A stretch of 11,074 nt of DNA, from assembly GCA_027036655.1 (NCBI GenBank), contig JALWEC010000265.1, positions 1-11,074 of the forward strand, read 5' to 3'. Shown piece after piece: positions 1 through 5,993 of this stretch (its first letter is position 1; each line of letters starts with the position of its first letter). The DNA is from Melioribacteraceae bacterium (lineage in GTDB: Bacteria > Bacteroidota > Ignavibacteria > Ignavibacteriales > Melioribacteraceae). The position numbers were made by a program, and so were the translations under genes. The notes below the pieces were generated by a model. It saw only the letters and a program-made list of their open reading frames with translations, was not told where the DNA came from and made no database searches.

Positions 1-1
1 T

Positions 2-1288
2 TCGGATAAATTCGGGGAAGATGATTTAACGAATAAAGTAGATCAAGTTATGTCACAAATTACGGAGTTATCCGACAGTCCCGTAAAAGAGAAATTCGTT
101 AATGAAATAACTTCGATTTCAAAGGGCTTGTCGTCGGTTAAAAAAGGTGAAACACTCCCGACGGAAATAACGGACAAGTTAACGAAAATGCTTGCCGGTT
201 TGGACGAACTTCCAATTGCGGAGAGTAGTGGAAAAAGCGATATTGAAAAATTAAGCCTTGATTTGAAAAAGGAATTATCTCCGGTTTTAGGCAAAGCAAT
301 TTCTTCTCGCAAGATTAGTAAAATTAACAAAACTATCGACGCTTTGGTAAGTAAGCTGAAATCGACCGATGGAATCACGGGGAAAAAGGCGTTGGGAGAA
401 AAAAGTAAAATTATCTCCGGAGCTAAGGATGAAGCGCGAACCGTTAATAATAACAAAACCGCGCAGAACGAAATTAAGACGGAAAAGATTAAAGAAACAA
501 TAGAGAGTTTTGAGAAGAATGTAGTAAAACTATTTTCGGAGGAAAGCGCAAAAATTTCAAACGCCCGGAATTCCGGCGAGAAAGCATTGACGCATACCGG
601 CGGCGCGCGGACCGCAAACGGGCTTTCCGGTAAAGAGCCTGACATTGCAAAAGTTTCTTCGGGAAAAGAGGACGCGAATAGTTCCACAAACGAAAATAGC
701 GGAAAAGAAAGGGAAGGATGGAATTCCTCGGGAAGCGGGAAGAGCGGAATTCAAGCCAAGAGTAATTTCAGAACGGCGTTTATTGAAAAGGTTGACGCGC
801 TTCCTACAAATACACCGAATGTTATGCGCGAAAGCTTTGCTCAAAATAAACCTTTTGCCGGTTTTACCGCTTCAACTCTGACGAAAGAAGAATTGATTCG
901 GAACTTTACGGCTATTATTGAAAAAGCAAAAGAAAAAAGCATAACGCTCCAGCTACAGCCGGAAACATTGGGTAAGGTTAAAGTTACATTATCGGTTACG
1001 CACAACCAAGCCGTGCAGGCAAATATTCAGGTTGAGAACCATTTGGTGAAACAATTTGTTGAAAATAATTTAAGTCAACTTTACGCCCAGATGGGAAAAG
1101 GCGGCGCGCAGTTTTCTTCCGTGAATGTTTCCGTATCGCAGAATCCTTTTACCAAAGATTCGAACTCGCACGGTTCAAATCATAAAAGAGGGAAAGGAAA
1201 ATATAACAATCTCGAAGAATACGCGACTGAAAATGAAGCCGGCAAAGCAAGAGCGTTCGGGTACAATACTTATGAATATTTAGCATAA
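2..1288 (+). CDS. fliK: flagellar hook-length control protein FliK, 5' partial
   Basis: FliK is the secreted ruler that measures the hook and then contacts FlhB to switch export from hook to filament subunits. The frame is open from position 2 with no stop before the first ATG at 50, so the true start probably lies outside the window. The first ~290 visible codons are a low-complexity, Lys/Ser/Asn/Glu-rich region, as expected for the extended ruler part, which is poorly conserved in sequence. The C-terminal Flg_hook domain (about codons 295-375, positions 885-1130) carries the family pattern LQLQPETLGKVKV followed by a second strand-rich half ending near FSSVNVSV; this is the substrate-specificity switch domain. 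A ~47-residue polar tail follows. The 14-nt gap to flgD, and the later presence of flgE, flhB and flhA, fit this role. The family call is firm from the C-terminal domain; the N-terminal extent is unknown. Confidence 0.88.
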   Translation, partial: SDKFGEDDLTNKVDQVMSQITELSDSPVKEKFVNEITSISKGLSSVKKGETLPTEITDKLTKMLAGLDELPIAESSGKSDIEKLSLDLKKELSPVLGKAISSRKISKINKTIDALVSKLKSTDGITGKKALGEKSKIISGAKDEARTVNNNKTAQNEIKTEKIKETIESFEKNVVKLFSEESAKISNARNSGEKALTHTGGARTANGLSGKEPDIAKVSSGKEDANSSTNENSGKEREGWNSSGSGKSGIQAKSNFRTAFIEKVDALPTNTPNVMRESFAQNKPFAGFTASTLTKEELIRNFTAIIEKAKEKSITLQLQPETLGKVKVTLSVTHNQAVQANIQVENHLVKQFVENNLSQLYAQMGKGGAQFSSVNVSVSQNPFTKDSNSHGSNHKRGKGKYNNLEEYATENEAGKARAFGYNTYEYLA

Positions 1289-1302
1289 GGATTTAAAATA
1301 AA

Positions 1303-2031
1303 ATGATTAACAATATATCAAATTTTGTGGGAAGCACGGGATATGAACCGGACCCCGGAAAAAGCAAACTGGGGAAAGATGATTTCCTTCGTCTGATGGT
1401 TGAGCAGCTTAAATATCAGGACCCGCTCAATCCGATGGATTCGACTCAGTATGTTTCTCAGCTGGCGCAGTTCAGCTCGGTTGAACAGCTTGAGAATATG
1501 AATAAAGCGCTGGGCGACAGTATTAACGCAAATTATCAGCTGATTCAATCCGTGAACAACACAATGTCCGCTACGCTTATCGGGAAACAAGTTAAGATAG
1601 GAAACAATAAAGTTTCCTTTAACGGTCAGGATAGCGTTGATATCGGCTACAATCTGCCGGCGACCGCATCGACTGTTACGTTAAATGTTTACGACAGCAA
1701 CGGTGCATTGGTAAAAACCATAGAAAATTTGCCCCGCGAGAGCGGAAACCATAAACTTTCTTGGGATTTTACCGATAATGAAGGTAACAAATTAAGTTAT
1801 GGCGATTACACATTTGAAGTTGAAGCCAAAGCAATGAATGGAGAAGATGATTTGGAAACAAGCGCATATCAGGTAGGAACAATCGACGGAGTTAAGTTTA
1901 CCGATAAAGGAACTTTCTTCGTTATAAACGGCGCTGAAGTTAACCTCTCCGATGTAATTGAAATTTTGGACAGTCCCTCAAATGCGGGGGAAAGTGCAGA
2001 ACACAAATATCTTTCATTTTTAGGAGGATAG
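1303..2031 (+). CDS. flgD: flagellar hook capping protein FlgD
   Basis: FlgD caps the growing hook outside the cell and guides FlgE polymerisation; it is shed when the hook is finished. The 242-residue product has the conserved FlgD N-terminal region at about residues 22-70, including LGKDDFLRLMVEQLKYQDP and then the MDSTQYVSQLAQFSSVEQLENM segment split over residues 45-66, which is diagnostic. Residues ~95-200 form the beta-rich tudor/Ig-like part, with the usual VYDSNGALVKTI strand and a WDFTDNEGN turn (FlgD_ig type). Length is close to that of typical FlgD proteins. The ATG lies 14 nt after the fliK stop, with only a distant AAGGA upstream (11-nt spacer), so initiation may depend on coupling to fliK. 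The stop is followed at once by the ATG of the next gene, and that gene's ribosome binding site lies inside the end of flgD. Confidence 0.96.
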   Translation: MINNISNFVGSTGYEPDPGKSKLGKDDFLRLMVEQLKYQDPLNPMDSTQYVSQLAQFSSVEQLENMNKALGDSINANYQLIQSVNNTMSATLIGKQVKIGNNKVSFNGQDSVDIGYNLPATASTVTLNVYDSNGALVKTIENLPRESGNHKLSWDFTDNEGNKLSYGDYTFEVEAKAMNGEDDLETSAYQVGTIDGVKFTDKGTFFVINGAEVNLSDVIEILDSPSNAGESAEHKYLSFLGG

Positions 2032-2032
2032 T

Positions 2033-2410
2033 ATGGCAGGATTCATTAATGGAATTCAAGTTCCGTTTGTGCCGATTGAACGTCCGGAACAATCGCTCCC
2101 TAAGAAAAACGTTCAGGGAAACGATGCTTTCGATTCGGTACTGCAGCGCGAACTTGAAAAAGTTAAATTCTCCAAACATGCTGCTCAGCGGCTTGACTCG
2201 CGGGATATCTCGTTATCAAGCACACAGTTGGAAAAATTGCAGAGCGCAGTAGATAAGGCGGAGAAAAAAGGCGCAAAAGATTCATTGGTTATGCTTAACG
2301 ATACGGCGTTTATCGTTAATATTCCGAATCGCACGGTTGTTACAGCCGTACCGATTGCCGATGAAGAGAACATATTTACAAATATTGACAGCGTAGTAAT
2401 AGCTCATTAA
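2033..2410 (+). CDS. TIGR02530-family flagellar operon protein
   Basis: This 125-residue protein belongs to the small family named TIGR02530 (flagellar operon protein), which typically sits between flgD and flgE. Its molecular role is not well established to my knowledge. Visible features are a proline-rich N-terminus (residues 1-25), a helical segment, then the conserved core KFSKHAAQRLDSRDI (45-59), a charged helix containing AVDKAEKKGAKDSLVML (about 73-89), and a short strand pair AFIVNIPNRTVVTAV (about 92-106). There is no signal peptide or membrane segment. A perfect AGGAGG (2022-2027), 5 nt before the ATG and lying within the flgD 3' end, decides the start. Its position suggests a role in hook assembly or export, for example as a chaperone or regulator for FlgD, FlgE or FliK; that is inference from context only. 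Confidence 0.9.
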   Translation: MAGFINGIQVPFVPIERPEQSLPKKNVQGNDAFDSVLQRELEKVKFSKHAAQRLDSRDISLSSTQLEKLQSAVDKAEKKGAKDSLVMLNDTAFIVNIPNRTVVTAVPIADEENIFTNIDSVVIAH

Positions 2411-2431
2411 AAAAAATTAACTAAAGTAAAC

Positions 2432-2484
2432 GGGCGGGACCTTCGAGGACGCCCTTGATTCAGCCGACCGACAGACGCTGAATC
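2432..2484 (+). promoter_or_regulatory. two tandem hairpins in the flgE leader
   Basis: The 106-nt spacer between the TIGR02530 gene and flgE contains two inverted repeats. The first pairs GGGCG (2432-2436) with CGCCC (2450-2454), with an inner CCT/AGG pairing over a TCG loop. The second is a perfect 8-bp repeat, GATTCAGC (2457-2464) with GCTGAATC (2477-2484), with a 12-nt loop. Only four Ts follow (2487-2490), so this is a poor intrinsic terminator. Plausible roles are an mRNA-stabilising or processing structure that raises flgE expression, or an attenuator or protein-binding leader. The pairing is visible; the function is inferred. It does not match the class I cyclic di-GMP riboswitch core as I remember it. 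Confidence 0.5.
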
Positions 2485-2505
2485 CGATTTTATTAAAATA
2501 ATCTT

Positions 2506-2511
2506 AGGAGG
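2506..2511 (+). promoter_or_regulatory. strong ribosome binding site of flgE
   Basis: A perfect AGGAGG with a 5-nt spacer precedes the flgE ATG at 2517. It is stronger than most initiation sites in the window; fliM and flhA have none that I can see. This fits the need for far more hook subunits than export-gate subunits. It confirms the 2517 start. Confidence 0.85.
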
Positions 2512-2516
2512 TTAAG

Positions 2517-4160
2517 ATGTCATTAATTAATTCATTATTTTCGGGCGTTTCCGGGTTAAGAAACCATCAAACAATGATGGACGTTGTTGGAAACAACATT
2601 GCAAATGTAAACTCAATTGGTTACAAAGGTTCAAGAGTAACTTTTGCAGACGCATTCAATCAAGTAGTTCGCTACGGTTCAAACTCCACTTCCGGCTCCG
2701 GCGGAACAAACACTTTCCAATTAGGTCTCGGAATGAAAATTAACTCAATTGACAGAAATTGGGGACAAGGAACATTTCAGAGAACCGGAATAACTACGGA
2801 TTTGGCTTTACAGGGAAACGGTTTATTCGTTCTTAACAATAACGGCGAGCAGTTCTACTCGCGCGCCGGAGCGTTCGTTTTTGACGCGGACGGCAAATTG
2901 GTTAATCCGCAAAACGGAGCAATTGTGCAAGGTAAAGTCGCAACGGCTGATGGCGCAATTCCTCCCGGCAATAATCTTGAAGATATCAAAATTGATACGC
3001 AGATGAAGCTGCCTGCCGTAGCTTCGAGCGAAGTAACCTGGGGAGGCAACTTAAAGAGCAGCTCGACAATCACTCGGAGTGAAAATTATACTGAAAACGG
3101 AAATCTGAATTCGGCAATGGCAGTAGGTGATTCTTCAACCGATACGAATACGGTTTACGACGATTGGGGAAATGAATATACTTTCTCCGTAACTTATAAA
3201 AAAACAGCATCCGATACTTACGATATGACTTATTCACTTACCGATTCGAACGGCAATGCCGTTGTAGGACCGACAACAAAATCCGTTCAATTTGACTCGA
3301 ATGGAAAAATGAGTACAATCGACGGAGCCGCAGCCGCACCGATAAACATTTCCGACAGCACAAGGGGAATCGATTTTGATTTTGATCCGACTGCCGTTAC
3401 TCAGCTTGCAAGCTCAAATACTTTGAGTTCAACGGTTGATGAAAACAGAGAGCCGACTATTGTTTCCGGCACCGTTACAATATATGATTCCTTAGGCGCA
3501 AGCCATTCATTGACTTTGAAATTTACGAAAACAAGCTCGAATAACTGGTACTGGAAAGCATCCGTTCCGGCGTCAAGCGGAACATTAACCGATTCAAGTT
3601 CGAGCGGTTCAATTCAGTTCGATACGGACGGTTCGATACTTTCGATGTCGCCGAGCACTCCTACAATTCATTTTACGCCAACCGGTGGCGCAAGCGGACA
3701 AGACATTAAATTAAACTTTGGCGCAATCGGCGGATTTGACGGTATCACGCAGACTTCATCCGATTCTGTTGTTTCCGCATTAACTCAGGATGGTTCGGCA
3801 TCCGCAAATCTTTCAAATATTAATATTGACCAGTACGGCAACATTGTAGGCGTATTTACAAACGGGCAATCGCAAAAATTAGCTCAGATTTTGCTTGCGA
3901 CATTCAAGAACAACGGCGGACTGGTAAGCATCGGCGACAACATGTATTCGGTTTCTGCAAATGCGGGCGAACCGTTGGTAGGCGAACCGGGGCAAAATAC
4001 CGGAACGACAATTCAGTCGGGAGCGCTGGAACAATCGAACGTTGACCTTTCTCAGGAATTTACAAACATGATTGTAGCGCAAAGAGGATTTCAGGCTAAC
4101 GCGCGCGTTGTAACGGTTTCCGATTCGATTCTTCAGGAAATTACTAATCTTGTAAGATAA
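2517..4160 (+). CDS. flgE: flagellar hook protein FlgE with duplicated D2 module
   Basis: FlgE is the hook subunit, exported through the type III gate and polymerised outside the cell under the FlgD cap. The N-terminus has the rod/hook signature LFSGVSGLRNHQTMMDVVGN then NIANVNSIGYKGSRVTFADAF (residues 7-47), and the C-terminus has the matching coil SNVDLSQEFTNMIVAQRGFQ with NARVVTVSDSILQEITN (about 505-545). The D1 region includes LALQGNGLFVL. At 547 residues it is longer than the ~400-residue enterobacterial form. The extra length lies in the outer domain, which holds two similar FlgE D2-type modules starting at VYDDWG (residue 213) and IYDSLG (residue 322). Each reaches a QFDxxG turn whose Phe is exactly 46 residues later (F259 and F368). 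A strong terminator follows 192 nt after the stop, so flgE ends its transcript. Confidence 0.97.
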   Translation: MSLINSLFSGVSGLRNHQTMMDVVGNNIANVNSIGYKGSRVTFADAFNQVVRYGSNSTSGSGGTNTFQLGLGMKINSIDRNWGQGTFQRTGITTDLALQGNGLFVLNNNGEQFYSRAGAFVFDADGKLVNPQNGAIVQGKVATADGAIPPGNNLEDIKIDTQMKLPAVASSEVTWGGNLKSSSTITRSENYTENGNLNSAMAVGDSSTDTNTVYDDWGNEYTFSVTYKKTASDTYDMTYSLTDSNGNAVVGPTTKSVQFDSNGKMSTIDGAAAAPINISDSTRGIDFDFDPTAVTQLASSNTLSSTVDENREPTIVSGTVTIYDSLGASHSLTLKFTKTSSNNWYWKASVPASSGTLTDSSSSGSIQFDTDGSILSMSPSTPTIHFTPTGGASGQDIKLNFGAIGGFDGITQTSSDSVVSALTQDGSASANLSNINIDQYGNIVGVFTNGQSQKLAQILLATFKNNGGLVSIGDNMYSVSANAGEPLVGEPGQNTGTTIQSGALEQSNVDLSQEFTNMIVAQRGFQANARVVTVSDSILQEITNLVR

Positions 4161-4173
4161 AAATAAAATAATA

Positions 4174-4333
4174 AAGGCCTTTGCATAACCTAAATTTGTC
4201 ATATTGAGTTCGCCACTGCGAAGATGTAAGCCGTCCGAAATATCTCTGAATTCGGTATAATTATCGGTTATGAGATTTTTCTCCCGCCAAGGCGGAATCA
4301 GACTGACAAATAAATTAGGTTATACAAAGCCTT
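4174..4333. repeat. imperfect palindromic element with 28-30-nt inverted arms
   Basis: The left arm (4174-4201) starts AAGGCCTTTGCATAACCTAA and ends TTTGTCA. The right arm (4304-4333) is its near-perfect reverse complement, starting TGACAAA and ending TTAGGTTATACAAAGCCTT. About 25 positions pair, with two one-base differences and a 3-base insertion. The ~100-nt interior holds smaller pairs: CCGAA (4235-4239) with TTCGG (4251-4255), and CCGCCAAGGCGG (4284-4295). I see no open frame of note inside and no clear target-site duplication. The inner TTTGTCAtatTGAG...TGACAAA frame resembles dispersed intergenic palindromes seen in several bacterial genomes. A MITE-like or REP-like interspersed repeat is the likeliest identity, but copy number cannot be judged from one window. 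Confidence 0.6.
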
Positions 4334-4352
4334 CATAGAGTTAACAATAAAT

Positions 4353-4380
4353 AACGGGAGTTTCGGCTCCCGTTTTTTTT
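4353..4380 (+). terminator. intrinsic terminator after flgE
   Basis: AACGGGAG (4353-4360) and CTCCCGTT (4367-4374) form a perfect 8-bp GC-rich stem with a 6-nt TTTCGG loop, running into eight Ts (4373-4380). This is a textbook rho-independent terminator for the transcript ending in flgE. It implies that fliL and the export-gate genes need their own promoter between 4381 and 4513. Confidence 0.93.
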
Positions 4381-4470
4381 ATTTTTCTTCAATTGTTTAT
4401 TATTAGCCATTCTATGCGCGGGGATACTTTTCTAATCAATGTTTTTGTAATGAAAACGGACAAAAAAATA

Positions 4471-4486
4471 TGGCATATCAATTGTA
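4471..4486 (+). promoter_or_regulatory. candidate sigma-54-like promoter for the fliL operon
   Basis: TGGCATATCAATTGTA matches the length and most of the sigma-54 pattern TGGCAC-N5-TTGC[A/T]. The -24 GG is intact and the TTG of the -12 element is at the right spacing, but the normally conserved -12 C is T. Transcription would start near 4497, about 17 nt before the fliL ATG. Sigma-54 control of flagellar genes is common in many phyla. With the -12 mismatch this is a candidate only; no better promoter is visible after the terminator. Confidence 0.3.
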
Positions 4487-4487
4487 T

Positions 4488-4506
4488 CTGTTTAAGAAAA
4501 AAACAG
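4488..4506 (+). repeat. short inverted repeat at the fliL ribosome binding site
   Basis: CTGTTT (4488-4493) and AAACAG (4501-4506) are exact reverse complements across 7 nt. The right arm overlaps the weak AGG (4505-4507) that precedes the fliL ATG by 6 nt. It could be a small operator, or, if the mRNA starts upstream, a weak hairpin that partly hides the ribosome binding site. In AT-rich DNA a 6-bp repeat can arise by chance. Confidence 0.3.
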
Positions 4507-4513
4507 GTATATA

Positions 4514-5011
4514 ATGGCAGATAAAGAAAAAAAAGAAGGTGGCGGCGGATTAAGCCCTAAAGTAATTTTAATAGGACTTCCTCTTTATATTGTGCAGTTG
4601 GTTGCCGTTTATTTTGTTGTGGTTAATTTTATAGTAAAACCGCAGAATCCTGAGGATGGAAAAGAGCTTGTCAATCAGGATAATCTTGAGTTTCAGGATT
4701 CGGTTGTAACCGGGAAGTTTATTTACAAAACCGAGGATTTAATCGTTAACCCTGCGGATGGAGGGATGAGGTTGCTTCTTATTTCACTCGGACTGGATGT
4801 TCCGAAAGAGGAAATGGTTACGGCGCTGCAGGAAAAAACTCCTATTATCAACGACATTATTATCTCAACCTTAAGGAAGTGGAAATTGAAAGATCTTTTA
4901 CGGATTGGTGCAAGGGATAAAATCAGAAAACAGCTTATGGACCAGTTTAAGATTCAGCTCGGAGACGTAAAAATTACTAAAATTTATTTCAACAAATTTA
5001 TAGTGCAATAA
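4514..5011 (+). CDS. fliL: flagellar basal body-associated protein FliL
   Basis: FliL is a single-pass inner-membrane protein that surrounds or supports the stator units and affects torque. The 165-residue product has a short charged cytoplasmic N-terminus with a GGGG run, one membrane segment at about residues 17-41 (VILIGLPLYIVQLVAVYFVV), and a periplasmic domain. That domain has the family pattern: a YKTEDLIVNPADGGMRLLLI strand region, a central helix ending in RDKIRKQLMDQF, and the closing GDVKITKIYFNKFIVQ, matching the usual V..VyFT.FviQ ending. It is the first gene after the terminator and so heads the export-gate operon. The fliM ATG begins 1 nt after its stop. No stator genes (motA/motB) are adjacent, unlike in many related clusters. 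Confidence 0.93.
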   Translation: MADKEKKEGGGGLSPKVILIGLPLYIVQLVAVYFVVVNFIVKPQNPEDGKELVNQDNLEFQDSVVTGKFIYKTEDLIVNPADGGMRLLLISLGLDVPKEEMVTALQEKTPIINDIIISTLRKWKLKDLLRIGARDKIRKQLMDQFKIQLGDVKITKIYFNKFIVQ

Positions 5012-5012
5012 T

Positions 5013-5993
5013 ATGGCTGAAGTACTATCACAGCAAGAGATAGATGAACTTCTATCGAATATGAAAAGCGGCGACGAGGTCGAAGAGGGAGTTTCCGTCG
5101 ATAAGGAAATAGTTCCCTTTGATTTTCGTCTTCCGAACAGAATTTCCAAGCTGCAGCTTAGAACGTTGAGGAATATCCACGAGAACTTTGCCGAAGCGTT
5201 CAGTTCTTATATGATGTCCAAACTGCAGACTATAATTAATATAAATGTTATTACGGTTGACCAGATTTATTACAGCGAGTATGTTCTTTCGGTTTCCAAT
5301 CCCGCTGCATTATTTATTTTCCAAATAAAGAATACCGACATCCGAGGCATTCTGGAATTTAGTCCGGAACTTGCGATTACGTTAGTTGACAGACTGCTCG
5401 GAGGAACCGGAGAAAACACCAAGCAATCCAAAGCGATTACGCCGATTGAACAGAGCGTTTTAAGCGATATCGTGGGACGGGTGTTAAACGAATTGGGTAA
5501 AGCCTGGTCGATAATCGACAATTTTCAGTTTGATTTGGACCGGTTTGAACCTGATATAGATTTCGCCCAAATCACATCACAGAGTGAAAGCGTACTTTTA
5601 ATAACATTTGAAATATTCATCGGGGAAGATTCTTTTCTGATGAATGTGGCGTTTGCCACTTACGCATTTGACACGATTCTTTCCAAACTGTCGAGCCAAA
5701 ATTTATCGACCATTCGTCCGGTAAAATATCTCGGTACGACGGCGAGGGAAATCGTAACGGGTCAGTTGAAAGCGACAAAATTGAACGTAAGCGTAGAGTT
5801 CGGTAGAACTCAGCTGACTTTGGAGCAGGTACAGGAACTACAAAAAGGCGACATTATCATTCTTGAAAATAAAGTCGGCTCCGAAGTAGTTGCAAAGGTG
5901 GAAGGGAAGCCCTATTTCTTAGCTGTTCCGGGGATTTCAAACGATAATAAAGCAATAAAAGTAGTAAAAAGAATTGAAGACAAGGAGATATAA
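5013..5993 (+). CDS. fliM: flagellar motor switch protein FliM
   Basis: FliM is the middle part of the cytoplasmic C-ring. It binds phosphorylated CheY and passes the signal to FliG to change rotation. The 326 residues follow the family plan. The N-terminal CheY-binding peptide is LSQQEIDELLSNM (5-17). The CheC-like middle domain includes TLVDRLLGGTGEN and then ITPIEQSVLSDIVGRVLNEL. The C-terminal SpoA domain is at about 252-322, starting KLNVSVEFGRTQLTLEQVQ. The length is normal. There is no visible Shine-Dalgarno before the ATG, which lies 1 nt after the fliL stop, so translation is probably coupled to fliL. The intact CheY peptide implies a chemotaxis pathway elsewhere in the genome; no che gene is in this window. 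Confidence 0.97.
   Translation: MAEVLSQQEIDELLSNMKSGDEVEEGVSVDKEIVPFDFRLPNRISKLQLRTLRNIHENFAEAFSSYMMSKLQTIININVITVDQIYYSEYVLSVSNPAALFIFQIKNTDIRGILEFSPELAITLVDRLLGGTGENTKQSKAITPIEQSVLSDIVGRVLNELGKAWSIIDNFQFDLDRFEPDIDFAQITSQSESVLLITFEIFIGEDSFLMNVAFATYAFDTILSKLSSQNLSTIRPVKYLGTTAREIVTGQLKATKLNVSVEFGRTQLTLEQVQELQKGDIIILENKVGSEVVAKVEGKPYFLAVPGISNDNKAIKVVKRIEDKEI

Larger units (their letters stand above)
4161..4513. other. 353-nt intergenic region between flgE and fliL
   Basis: This is the only non-coding stretch above 300 nt. In order it holds a short A/T-rich leader (4161-4173), the palindromic element (4174-4333), the flgE terminator (4353-4380), and about 130 nt of AT-rich sequence that must carry the fliL-operon promoter. 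I see no tRNA, no small gene with a credible start and ribosome binding site, and no convincing sigma-70-type -35/-10 pair. In relatives of this cluster the interval often holds flbD, motA and motB; they are absent here. Confidence 0.8.

Noticed and set aside
43..687. 214-codon open frame on the - strand opposite fliK
   Set aside because: It lies wholly antisense to fliK, has a Ser/Phe/Leu-rich composition typical of the reverse strand of Lys/Glu-rich codons, and matches no family I recognise.
2457..2490. Second flgE leader hairpin as an intrinsic terminator
   Set aside because: The stem is good, but it is followed by a C and a G and then only four Ts, and it sits directly ahead of a strong ribosome binding site. 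A full terminator is unlikely.
4191..4198. TAAATTTG resembling the Bacteroidota -7 motif TAnnTTTG
   Set aside because: It is part of the left arm of the palindrome. The only TTTG upstream is 7 nt away rather than about 20, and the terminator downstream would stop any transcript before fliL.
4510..4515. Perfect TATAAT sequence at the fliL start
   Set aside because: It overlaps the fliL ATG and has no -35 partner 17 nt upstream (TCTGTT there). Transcription from it would start inside the gene, so it cannot be the fliL promoter.
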